From UBA5704 sp036264355 (GTDB taxonomy: Bacteria > Acidobacteriota > Thermoanaerobaculia > Multivoradales > UBA5704): a stretch of 24,191 nucleotides of DNA. Under the pieces are notes generated by a model, which worked only from the letters and a program-made list of their open reading frames with translations, searched no databases and had not been told where the DNA came from. The stretch is taken from the NCBI GenBank assembly GCA_036264355.1, contig DATARD010000391.1, forward strand, positions 1-24,191, read 5' to 3'. Shown here piece by piece: positions 1 to 9,700 of this stretch (positions are counted from its first letter, which is position 1; each line of letters opens with the position of its first letter). The position numbers were made by a program, and so were the translations under genes.

Positions 1-3000
1 CAGAGCGGAGAGATCGGCCACCGGCAGCGGCAGGCCGGGGCTCTCCTGGAGAGCGACGGGTCCCGCGATGACCTGCGCCGGCTCGCCCTGGACGGACTCG
101 AAGGTGGTGCGCAGCGTCTCATGGCGCGCGGCGATCGCGGCGAGGCTGCCGGCCAGGGCGGCGACGTCGAGCGGGCCGGAGAAACGGACGGCCGCCGGAA
201 TGTTGTAGGCGGCGAAAGCGGGCTCGAGCTGGTCGAGGAACCAGAGGCGACGCTGGGCGAAAGAGAGCGGCGCGCGGCGCGTCTCGCCGGGAGGGACAGG
301 CGGGCCGGCGGGAACGAGCGGCGGCCGCACCGGCGCATCGGCGGCCTGCCGCGCCGCGTCGATCCGCCGCGCCAGCCCCTCCAGCGCCGGCGTCTCGAAG
401 ACGGCGAGGAGCGGCAGCTCGATCCCCCACTGCTGCCGGATGCGCGAGACCAGACGGGTGGCGAGGAGCGAATGGCCGCCGCGGTCGAAGAAGCTGTCGC
501 CGGCGCCGAGCCCGGACGCATCCGGCAGTCCCAGCAGGTCGGACCACAATCCGGCGAGCGTCTCCTCGGTGGGCGTCGCGAGCGGGCGGGCGTGGACGGC
601 GGTCTCCCGGCTCGCCGCTTCGCGCGCCAGCCGTTCCAGCGCCTTGCGGTCGATTTTGCCCACCGGCGTGCGCGGCAGCGCGTCGAGGCGGACGATCCCG
701 GCGGGGATCATGGCCTCGGGCAGGCGTTGGCGGAGGGCGGCGCGGAGTCCCTCGCCGTCCCGTCCCGCCAGGAACCCCACCAGGCTCTTCTCGCCCGGTT
801 CCGATTCGCGCACCACGACGGCACACTCCTTCACCTCGGGATCGGCCAGCAGGGCGGCTTCGATCTCTCCCAGCTCGACGCGTACGCCGCGGATCTTCAC
901 CTGGTCGTCGATGCGGCCCAGGAACTCCAGGTTGCCGTCGGGCAGCAGGCGGACGAGATCGCCGCTGCGGTAGAGCCGGGCGCCGGGCTCGGCGGCGAAC
1001 GGATCGGGCACGAAGCGCTCGGCGGTGAGGTCCGGCCGGTGGTGGTAGCCGCGGGCGAGGCCGGCTCCGGCGATCCAGAGCGCGCCGGGCACGCCGACCG
1101 GAACCGGCCTGAACCGGCGGTCGAGCACCCAGAAGCGGTTGCCCGGCAACGGCCGGCCGATCGGCGGCTCGCGGCGCTCGGCGCCGGTGCACAGGTAGGT
1201 CGAGACGTTGACCGTCGTCTCGGTCGGGCCGTAGCAGTTGATCAGGCGCAGGCGCGGCGCCCAACGGGCGGCCAGATCGGGCGGACAGCTCTCGCCGCCC
1301 ACGGTCACCACCCGCAACGAGGGATAGTCGCCGTCAGGAAGCTGCGCCAGGAGCGCCGGCACGCAGCAGAGATAGACGGACTGATACCGATTGATCTCCG
1401 CCGCCAGCACCTCGCCGGAGAGACGGGCCTCGCGCGGCGCGACACAGAGCGTACCGCCGCTCGCCAAGGCCATCCAGATCTCCTCGACCGAGGCGTCGAA
1501 GCTGAACGAGATCACATGCAACATCCGGTCGCCCGGCCGCACGTCGAGGATGGCCCTCATCGAGCGCACCAGCCCGGCCGCCGAGCGGTGGCGGATCATG
1601 ACGCCGTTGGGACGGCCGGTGGAGCCCGAGGTGTAGATGAGGTAGGCGAGCTGGTCCGGATCCAGCCGGGGAAGCGCGGTCGTGGCGACATCGTCCGACA
1701 TCTCCGGTGCCTCTCCGTCGAGACAGAGCACAACCGCGTTCGACTCCGGAAGCGCCGCGCGCAACCCTTCGCAGGTCAGCACGACCGGCGCTCCCGAATC
1801 CTCCAGCATCCAGGCCAGGCGCTCGCGCGGATAGGCAGGATCGAGCGGAACCCAGGCGCCGCCGGCGAGGACGACGCCGAGCACGGCGACGATCCGCTCG
1901 ACCGTCTCGTCGAGACAGATCGCGACCCGGCTCTCCGCTCCGACGCCCAGCGCGCGCAGACGATGAGCCAGGCGCTCGGCGGCGGACCACAGCTCGGCGT
2001 AGGTGAGTCTCCGGTCGTTCTGCATCACCGCCGGAGCGTCCGGCGTCCGTTCGACCCACGGACGCACGAAATCGGTGAGCAGACCGTCTCCAGACTCTCC
2101 GGCACCGGTTTGATTCCAGGCGGCGATCTGCTCCTCCTCTTCGGCGGTGAGCAGAGGCAACGCGGAGATCGGCTTCCCGGGATCGGCCGCGGCTGCCGCG
2201 AGGATCGTCATGAAGTGGCCGGCGAAACGGTCGATGGTCGCTTCGTCGAACAGATCGGTCGAATACTCCCAGATCCCGCCGACCGGTCCGGAAACCCCCT
2301 CTTCGCCGATCGACAGCAGAAGATCGAGCTTGGCGGTGCCGCTCGCGACCGGGATCGGCGTCAGGGCGAGGCCGGGCAGGGCGAGCGATCCCATGGGGAT
2401 GTTCTGGAACGCGAAGGCCACTTGGCAGAGCGCGTGATGGCTGAGCGAGCGAACCTCCAGGACCTCCTCGACCAGGCGGTCGAACGGCAGGTCCTGATGC
2501 GCGAAGGCGCCGAGCGCGGCCGTCCGCACCCGGCCAAGGAGATCGCGGAACAACGGATCGCCGGTCAGGTCGCCGCGCAACGGCAGATCGTTGACGAAGA
2601 AGCCGATCATCGCTTCGAGCTCCGGCCGGGTGCGACCGGCGACCGGCGCCGCGACGAGGAGGTCCTCCGCGCCGCTCCAGCGGCCGAGCACGAGATAGAG
2701 ACCGGCCAGGAGAGTCATGAACAGGGTCGAGCCCTCGCGCCGTGACAGCGCGCGCAACGCCGCATTGAGCCCATCCGGCAGAGCGATGGCGCGCTGGGCG
2801 CCGCGCTGGCTGAAGACCGCAGGCCGCGGCCGGTCGCCCGGCAGCTCGAGCACCTGCGGCGCCCCGGCAAGGGCCTCCCGCCACCATCGCAAGCGCGCTT
2901 CCAACCGCTCTCCCCGCAGCTCGTTGCGCTGCCACACCGCATATTCCGGATACTGCACCGGCAGCTCCGCCAGAGGAGAGCGGGCCGCGCCGCCTGCGAA

Positions 3001-6000
3001 CGAGCCGTAGAGAACCCCCACCTCGCGCACCAGCACGCCCATCGACCAGCCGTCGCTCACGATGTGATGCATGGCGGTGAGCGCGATGTGCTCTTCCGGA
3101 GCGAGCCGGAAGACGAGCGCGCGCAGCAGCGGTCCGCGCGCCAGATCGAACGGCCGGCCGGCCTCGTGGTGTCCCCAGAAGTCCGCGGCGGCCCGCCCCG
3201 CCGCCGCCGGCAACGCGGCGAGGTCGACCAGCGGCAGGGGAAACGGCGGCAGCGACGCGGTGGAGCGGACGGCCTGGTACGGCTCGCCGCCCTCTTCGCC
3301 GAAGACGGTGCGCAACGCTTCGTGGCGGCGGACGATCTCGCGGAAGGCGCGCGCCAGGGCGTGCACGTCGAGCCGTCCGCTGAGCTGCAAGGCCACCGGC
3401 AGGTTGAACGCGGCGGTCTCCGGATCGAGCCGTTCGACGAACCAGATCCGCTGCTGGCCGAAGGAGAGGGGGAGCCCCTCACCCCCGGCACCTTTCCCAT
3501 CTCCCACCCGCCCAACCTCCGGGAGAGGGGAGACAAGCCCACCGTCGGCGGCGATGCGCGCGGCGAGCGCTTCGAGGATCGGATCTTCGAACAGGGCACG
3601 GAGCGGCAGCTCGATCCCGAACGCGTTGCGGATCCGCGAGGTCACCTGCACGCCGAGCAGCGAATGGCCGCCCAGATCGAAGAAGTGAGCCGTTGCGCCG
3701 ACGCGCTCGATCCCCAGGACCTCGCTCCAGATCGCCGCCAGAGCTTCTTCGACCGCCGTGCGCGGCGCCACGAAGCCCACGGCTTCCACGACGGTGGAGG
3801 GAGACCGGCGGCCCAGAGCGCGGCGGTCGATCTTGCCACTGGGCGTGCGCGGCAGCGAGTCCACCGGAACGATCGAAGCCGGAACCAGATAGTCCGGTAG
3901 CCGCGCGGCCAGGAACGAACGAAGCGCCCGCGGATCGACCTCGCGGCCGGCGGCGGGGATCACCCAGGCGATCAGGCGCCGGTCGCCGGGTTTCTCTTCG
4001 CGCGGGACCACAATCGCGGACGCGACGTCCGGATGCGCCTCCAGCGCCGCCTCGATCTCGCCGGGCTCGACGCGATAGCCGCGGATCTTCACCTGGCCGT
4101 CGATGCGGCCGAGGAATTCCAGGGAGCCCTCCGGCCGCCAACGTGCCAGGTCGCCGGTGCGGTAGAAGCGGGCGCTCCTTCCCCCAGGCACGAACCGCTC
4201 CGCCGTCCACTCCGGCCGGTCCAGATAACCGCGGGCCAGAATCTCCCCGCCCAGCAGCAGCTCTCCCGGCGTGCCGATCGGCACCGCTCGGCCGTCCGCA
4301 TCCACCACCCGCGCGATGCCGCCGCTGATCGGCCGGCCGATCGATGGCAAGGCGGGCCAATCCGCCGGATCGCCGGTCAGCACACAGGCGGTGGCCACAT
4401 GCGTCTCAGACGGACCGTAATGGTTGTGCAGGCGCGCAGCGGGCAGGCGGGCGAAGAAATTCGCCACCGCCGGGGTGATGCGGAGCTGCTCGCCGGCGGT
4501 GATCACCTCGCGCAGGGTCTCCGGCAAGGCCGTGCCGCGCGATGCCTCGGCGATCTGTTGCAGCGCCACGAAGGGGAGGAACAGGCGCTCGATGCGCTCC
4601 GCGCGGACGCGCGCCAGCAGCTCCGCCGGATCGCGCCGCGCCTCCTCGGAAATCAACACCAGCGTGCCGCCCGCGGCCCAGGTGGAGACGATCTCCTGGA
4701 AAGAGACGTCGAAGCTGGGCGAAGCGTACTGGAGCGTCCGCCAGGGGCCGGGCGTGCTGGCGAGCTGCCAGGTGATGATCTGGGCGAGCGCGCCGTGCCG
4801 CATGGCGACGCCCTTGGGCCGGCCGGTCGATCCCGAGGTGTAGAGAACGTAGGCGAGGTCGTCGGGCGAGAGCGGAATCGCCGGATCGGTGGCGTTCTCA
4901 TCGCCCGCAACCATCTCCTTCTCTCCCCGCACCACCATCCCCACCCGCGCCTCCTCCAGCATCAGCGCCAGCCGATCCGCCGGATACGAGGGATCGAGCG
5001 GAACGTACGCCGCTCCGGCCTTGAGGATGCCGAGCAGCACGACCGGCAGCTCGATCGAGCGCTCCAGCGAAAAGGCCACCCGCGCGCCACGGCCGAGACC
5101 CCTGCTCAGCAGAGAGCGCGCCAGCCGGTTCGCCCGCTCCGTGAGCTCGCGGTAGGTGACGATCTCCCCGGCCAGCCCAACGATCGCCGCCGCGTCCGGC
5201 GTGCGCCCGGCTTGAGCGTTGACCAGGTCGACGACCGAGATCGTGGCGCCAGGCTCCGCGCCGTCTCCCCACTCCACCATCATCTGGTGGCGCTCCGCCG
5301 CGGGCAGCAGATCGAGATCGGAAAGCCGCCGGTCCGGGTGCTCGATCGCCTCGCCGAGCGCGCGGTGGAAACGCTCCGCGAGGCGCTGGATCGTCGGGCG
5401 GTCGAAAAGGTCGGTGTTCCATTCGAGCGCGCCACGCAGGCCGCCGTCCAGCTCGGTGAGGTCGAGCAGGAGGTCGAAGCGGGAGACGCCGGGATCGAGC
5501 TCGGGCAGCCGCAGGTCGAGCGCGCTGAGCTCGGCGCGCGCGGGCGGCGCGTTCTGCAGGACGGCCATCACCTGGAAGAGCGGCGTGCGCGCGAGGTCGC
5601 GCTCCGGATGCAGCTCCTCCACCAACTTTTCGAACGGGAGATCCTGATGCGCGAAGGCGCCGTGCGCCGTGTCGCGGACGCGGGCGAGCAACTCTCGCAC
5701 GGTGGGATCGCCGCCGAGGCCGGTGCGCAGCACGAGGGTGTTGGCGAAGAAGCCGATTAGCCCTTCGATCTCCGGCCGGCGGCGGTTGGCGACCGGCGTG
5801 CCGATCGAGAGATCGTCCTCGCCGCTCCAGCTCCGCACCACGAGGTCGAACACCGCGAGAAGAGCCATGAAGAGCGTGGCCTCACCGCGGCGCGCCAGGT
5901 GGAGGAGCGCTTCCTTGCGGTGCGGAGCGATCCACAGCGGCAGGCGCGCGCCACGAAAGGTCTGGACCGGCGGACGCGGGCGGTCCACTGGGAGATCGAG

Positions 6001-6741
6001 CACGGCCGGCGCTCCAGCCAGTTGCTCCTTCCACCAGGCGATCTCGGCAGCCAGCTTGTCGCCTTGCAGCTCCGCGAGCTGCTGCTCGGCGAAGTCGGCG
6101 TATTGCAGCGGCAGCTCGGGGAGCGGCGACGGCCGGCCCGCCGCGAACGACTCGTAGAGCACCGCCATCTCGCGCAGAAAAAGGTTGTTCGACCAGCCGT
6201 CCGAGATGATGTGGTGCAGGGTGACGAAGAGGAGATGCTCCTCCGCGGAAAGCCGGACCAGCGCGGTGCGCACCAGCGGACCGCGCGCGAGGTCCATCGG
6301 CGTGGTCATCGCGGCGAAGACCAAGCGGTCGGCCTCCCGCCGCGCGAGCGCGGGCGGCAAGGCGGAGAGATCGGCCAGGGGCAGCGGCCACGGTGCCTGG
6401 GCCGGCGGCGCGATCACCTGCCAGGGGACGCCGTCGCGCTCCGCGAAGGTGGTGCGCAGCGACTCGTGCCGCCGCGCGATCTCGGCGAAGGCACGGGCGA
6501 GCACGGCGGGAGCGAGCGGTCCGCGCAGCTCGGCGACGCCGTTGATGTTGTAGAACGGGTTCCCCGGCTCGAGGCGGTCGAGCAGCCAGAGGCGCTGCTG
6601 GGCAAAGGAGAGGCGCGGCAGCGGACGGCGGCGGACCGCGTGCGGCCGGTCGATCGCCCGCGCCAGGTGGCTCGCGTCGATCCCCTTCTGTCGCAGCCGT
6701 TTGGCGAGCAGGCGCCGCTCCTCTTCGCTGAGCAGGCTCAC
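1..6741 (-). CDS. Nonribosomal peptide synthetase, C-A-PCP-C-A-PCP-C(partial), 3' end outside window
   Basis: Modular synthetase that adds two amino acids and then enters a third condensation step. The frame is open from GTG at 6741 to the window edge (2247 codons, no stop), so the C-terminus lies outside. Approximate order: C1 41-475 (HHIISDG at 176-182), A1 485-985 (TSGSTGRPKG at 635-644), PCP1 990-1060 (phosphopantetheine Ser1027 in DLGGHSL), C2 1090-1530 (HHIVSDG at 1225-1231), A2 1555-2050 (TSGSTGRPNG at 1704-1713), PCP2 2055-2125 (Ser2091 in DRGGHSL), then C3 from about 2150. By-eye alignment to the GrsA pocket gives D-V-Q-F-I-A-H-V-A-K for A1 (one change from the known proline code DVQFIAHVVK) and D-A-E-C-T-G-C-V-N-K for A2 (no confident substrate). 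Both complete C domains look LCL-type and no epimerase is visible. The GTG start overlaps the upstream TGA as GTGA, implying translational coupling. The N-terminal 40 residues (LSEEERRLLAKRLRQ) are the usual helix before a C domain and may also dock. Confidence 0.95.
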   Translation of the reverse strand, partial: MSLLSEEERRLLAKRLRQKGIDASHLARAIDRPHAVRRRPLPRLSFAQQRLWLLDRLEPGNPFYNINGVAELRGPLAPAVLARAFAEIARRHESLRTTFAERDGVPWQVIAPPAQAPWPLPLADLSALPPALARREADRLVFAAMTTPMDLARGPLVRTALVRLSAEEHLLFVTLHHIISDGWSNNLFLREMAVLYESFAAGRPSPLPELPLQYADFAEQQLAELQGDKLAAEIAWWKEQLAGAPAVLDLPVDRPRPPVQTFRGARLPLWIAPHRKEALLHLARRGEATLFMALLAVFDLVVRSWSGEDDLSIGTPVANRRRPEIEGLIGFFANTLVLRTGLGGDPTVRELLARVRDTAHGAFAHQDLPFEKLVEELHPERDLARTPLFQVMAVLQNAPPARAELSALDLRLPELDPGVSRFDLLLDLTELDGGLRGALEWNTDLFDRPTIQRLAERFHRALGEAIEHPDRRLSDLDLLPAAERHQMMVEWGDGAEPGATISVVDLVNAQAGRTPDAAAIVGLAGEIVTYRELTERANRLARSLLSRGLGRGARVAFSLERSIELPVVLLGILKAGAAYVPLDPSYPADRLALMLEEARVGMVVRGEKEMVAGDENATDPAIPLSPDDLAYVLYTSGSTGRPKGVAMRHGALAQIITWQLASTPGPWRTLQYASPSFDVSFQEIVSTWAAGGTLVLISEEARRDPAELLARVRAERIERLFLPFVALQQIAEASRGTALPETLREVITAGEQLRITPAVANFFARLPAARLHNHYGPSETHVATACVLTGDPADWPALPSIGRPISGGIARVVDADGRAVPIGTPGELLLGGEILARGYLDRPEWTAERFVPGGRSARFYRTGDLARWRPEGSLEFLGRIDGQVKIRGYRVEPGEIEAALEAHPDVASAIVVPREEKPGDRRLIAWVIPAAGREVDPRALRSFLAARLPDYLVPASIVPVDSLPRTPSGKIDRRALGRRSPSTVVEAVGFVAPRTAVEEALAAIWSEVLGIERVGATAHFFDLGGHSLLGVQVTSRIRNAFGIELPLRALFEDPILEALAARIAADGGLVSPLPEVGRVGDGKGAGGEGLPLSFGQQRIWFVERLDPETAAFNLPVALQLSGRLDVHALARAFREIVRRHEALRTVFGEEGGEPYQAVRSTASLPPFPLPLVDLAALPAAAGRAAADFWGHHEAGRPFDLARGPLLRALVFRLAPEEHIALTAMHHIVSDGWSMGVLVREVGVLYGSFAGGAARSPLAELPVQYPEYAVWQRNELRGERLEARLRWWREALAGAPQVLELPGDRPRPAVFSQRGAQRAIALPDGLNAALRALSRREGSTLFMTLLAGLYLVLGRWSGAEDLLVAAPVAGRTRPELEAMIGFFVNDLPLRGDLTGDPLFRDLLGRVRTAALGAFAHQDLPFDRLVEEVLEVRSLSHHALCQVAFAFQNIPMGSLALPGLALTPIPVASGTAKLDLLLSIGEEGVSGPVGGIWEYSTDLFDEATIDRFAGHFMTILAAAAADPGKPISALPLLTAEEEEQIAAWNQTGAGESGDGLLTDFVRPWVERTPDAPAVMQNDRRLTYAELWSAAERLAHRLRALGVGAESRVAICLDETVERIVAVLGVVLAGGAWVPLDPAYPRERLAWMLEDSGAPVVLTCEGLRAALPESNAVVLCLDGEAPEMSDDVATTALPRLDPDQLAYLIYTSGSTGRPNGVMIRHRSAAGLVRSMRAILDVRPGDRMLHVISFSFDASVEEIWMALASGGTLCVAPREARLSGEVLAAEINRYQSVYLCCVPALLAQLPDGDYPSLRVVTVGGESCPPDLAARWAPRLRLINCYGPTETTVNVSTYLCTGAERREPPIGRPLPGNRFWVLDRRFRPVPVGVPGALWIAGAGLARGYHHRPDLTAERFVPDPFAAEPGARLYRSGDLVRLLPDGNLEFLGRIDDQVKIRGVRVELGEIEAALLADPEVKECAVVVRESEPGEKSLVGFLAGRDGEGLRAALRQRLPEAMIPAGIVRLDALPRTPVGKIDRKALERLAREAASRETAVHARPLATPTEETLAGLWSDLLGLPDASGLGAGDSFFDRGGHSLLATRLVSRIRQQWGIELPLLAVFETPALEGLARRIDAARQAADAPVRPPLVPAGPPVPPGETRRAPLSFAQRRLWFLDQLEPAFAAYNIPAAVRFSGPLDVAALAGSLAAIAARHETLRTTFESVQGEPAQVIAGPVALQESPGLPLPVADLSAL
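3474..3535. repeat. Possible interspersed repeat inserted in-frame in an NRPS linker
   Basis: The PCP1-C2 linker of the synthetase is encoded by a purine/pyrimidine-biased stretch (minus strand: CCTCTCCCGGAGG ... GGGGGTGAGGGGCTCCCCCTC). It resembles interspersed GGGTGAGGGG/CCTCTCCC elements common between genes in many GC-rich genomes. It encodes a Gly/Pro/Glu-rich linker (SPLPEVGRVGDGKGAGGEG) unlike the other linkers here. Identity as a repeat is inference; only one copy is in the window. Confidence 0.35.
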
Positions 6742-9700
6742 GGCGCAGGCTCCCCGGCGAGGAGCGATTCGGCGTCCTCCTCCGACAGCTCGCCGACGTC
6801 CAGAACCTCCAGGATCGCCTCCGCGATGCCGGTCACGTCAGCCCCCGCGGCGGCGCCCAGCGCTTCCAGCCGGGAGGCCAGATCGGCCAAGACCGGCGCT
6901 TCGAAGAGGGTGCGCAGCGGCACCTCCAGCGGGAAGACGTCCTGAAGCTGCGTCACCACCCGCGTCGCGTTGAGCGAGTGGCCGCCCAGGTCGAAGAAGT
7001 TGTCCGTCGCGCCCACTTCCGCGACGCCGAGGATGCTCATCCAGATCTGTGCCAGGACTTTTTCGATCGGCGTCCGCGGCGGGATACGCTCGCGCTCCTC
7101 CCCCACCTCCTCGGGCGCCGGCAGCGCCTTGCGGTCGAGCTTGCGGTTCGGGGTGAGCGGCAGCGCCTCCATCACCACCAGGGCGGACGGCACCATGTAC
7201 GCCGGCAGCCGGCCGCACACGAAATCGCGGACGGCGTCGAGGTCGATCGGCGACCGATCGGACAGATCAGACGGATCGGTCGGATGAGCTGGCACTAAAT
7301 ACGCGACGAGCCGTTTCGCCCCCGGCCGGTCCTCGCGGGCGAGCACCACCGCTTCGCCGACCGCGGGATGCCGCCGCAGAGCGCTCGCGATCTCGCCCAG
7401 CTCGATGCGGAAGCCGCGGATCTTCACCTGGTGGTCCATGCGGCCGAGCAGCTCCAGCACGCCGTCCGATCCTCCAAACGATCTCCAGCGCGTCAGGTCG
7501 CCGGTGCGGTAGAGCCGCTGGCCGGGCGGGGTGGCGAACGGATCGGGCACGAACCGCTCGGCCGTGAAGTCCGGCCGGCCGAAGTATCCCCGGCCGACGC
7601 CGATGCCGCCGAGGAGGAGCTCGCCCGCGACGCCCGCCGGGCATGGTCCGCCGTCCGGTCCCACCACATAGGCGAGCTGATTCGCCATCGGCACGCCGTA
7701 GGGAATGCTCTTCCACGCCGGATCGACGGCGCCGATCTCGAAGATCGTCGAGTCCATCGACACTTCGGTGGCACCGCCGAGGCTCACCACCTTGGCGCCC
7801 GGCACCAGGGCGCGCAGGCGGTCCGGCAGGGTGACCGGAATCCAGTCGCCGCCGAGCAGGACGACCCGCAATGCGAGAGACGCCGGGGTCTTCTCGGAAG
7901 GGGCGCGCGCTTCCAGGCGCTCGACCAGCATCTCCAGCATCGCCGGCACCGAATGCCAGACGGTCACTTTGTGCCGCTCCAGGAGCCCGATCCACGACGC
8001 CGGCTCCAGGATCTCATCCGGCCGCGGCAGGACGATCGTGCCGCCGCCCGCGAGGGTGCCGAGAATGTCGTAGGCCGACATGTCGAAGCTGAGCGACGAC
8101 ACGGCGAGGACCGCGTCGCCGGCTCCGATGCCGTAGCGGCGGTTGAAGTCGGTGAAGTTGCTCACCCGGCCGCGGTGGTCGAGCATCACGCCCTTGGGCT
8201 TACCGGTCGAGCCCGAGGTGAAGATGAGGTAGACGAGATCTTCCGGAGACACGCCGGTCGCCGGATTCTCCACGCTCTCCTGCGCCCAATCGGCGGCCTG
8301 TGCATCCATCAGAATCGTCCGCGCCGTCTGTCCGGCGAACCGGCCGGCCAGGCGCTCCTGGGTGAGGAGCAGATCCACCGCGGCGGTCTCCAGCATCACC
8401 GCCAGGCGTTCCTCCGGATATTCGGGATCGAGCGGCACATACGCCGAGCCGGCCTTGAGCACCGCGAGGAGCGCGACCGCCACGTCCGGCGAGCGCTCCA
8501 GCGAAACCCCGATCCGGCCGCCTCGTCCACTCCCCAGGCGCAACAGGTGGTGGGCCAGTTGATTCGCCCGCCGGTTCAGCTCGGCGTAGGTGACCGCCCG
8601 GCTGTCGAAAATCAGGCCCGGCGCTTCCGGCTGGCGCGCCGCCTGCCCCTCGAACAGCTCGTGCAGGCACGACTCCGCGGGGAAGTCTTCCGCCGTGCGG
8701 TTCCAATCCACCAGGGCCTGTTGGCGTTCGGCCTCCGCAAGGACGGGGATCTCCAGCACCTGCCGGGCGGGATCGGCGGCGGCGCGTTCCAGGAAATTGC
8801 GGTAGTGGCCGAGCAGACGGTCGACCGTGGCGTCGTCGAACAGGTCGGTGTTGTATTCGAGGTGCCCGCCGAGCCGGCCCCCTTCTTCATGCAGATAGAA
8901 GGTGAGGTCGAACTGCGCCGACTCGCGGTCGATGCGCACGCCTTCCACCTTGAGCCCGGGCAGCTCGAGGTCGACCGGCGGCACGTTCAAAAAGACGAGC
9001 ATCGCCTGCGAGAACGGCGTGGTGCTGGGATCGCGCTCCACCTTGAGACCTTCGACCAGCAGCTCGAACGGCAGGTCCTGATGGGCATAGGCGCCGAGCG
9101 TCGCCTCGCGGGTGCGCGCCAGCAGCGCGGCGAAGGTGACACTCCCCAGCTCGGCGCGCAGCAGGAGGATGTTGATGAAGCAGCCGATCAGGCTCTCGGT
9201 CTCCACCCGGCTCCGGCCGCCGGTGCCGGTGCTCACCACGACGTCGTCCTGGCTCGCCCAGCGTCCGAGGAGAGACTGGAAGGCGGCCATGAGGAGCATG
9301 AACATGGTCACGCCGTGCGCATGCGCGAGCGCGGTGAGGGCGCGGTGCAGATCGTCCGCCACTTTCAGCGTGCGGGTGGCGCCGCCGAAGGTCTGGGCGG
9401 CCGGCCGCGGACGGTCGGTGGGTAGGGCGAGAAGGCGCGGCGCGCCGTCCAGCCGCTCTTTCCAGTAGCCGAGATGGTGCTCCAGGACCTCGCCCTGGAG
9501 CGTCTGCCGCTGCCAGAGCGCGAAATCGCCATATTGGATCGGCAGCTCCGGCAGCGGCGACGGCCGTCCGGCCCGGAACGCGTCGTAGAGCGTCGCCAGC
9601 TCGCGGACGAAGATCCCCTGCGACCACTCGTCCCACAGGATGTGGTGCATGGTGGCGATGAAGAGATGCTCCTCGGGCTCCGTCTGCACGAGGAGGAGAC

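Noticed and set aside
121..2745. Long plus-strand open frame (874 codons) and similar long antisense frames at 7368-9425 and 11505-13202
   Set aside because: They lie antisense to clear NRPS/PKS domains, have Arg/Gly/Ala-rich low-complexity translations with no family motif, and arise from GC-rich third codon positions.
119..2935. Minus-strand frames at 119-1264 and 1334-2935
   Set aside because: They are in the wrong frame relative to the continuous NRPS frame (codons in phase with position 1) and give Arg-rich translations without C, A or PCP motifs.
6738..9650. Heterocyclising (Cy) module making a thiazole/thiazoline from Cys
   Set aside because: The C domain has HHxxxD, not the DxxxxD of Cy domains, and the A-domain code does not match Cys.
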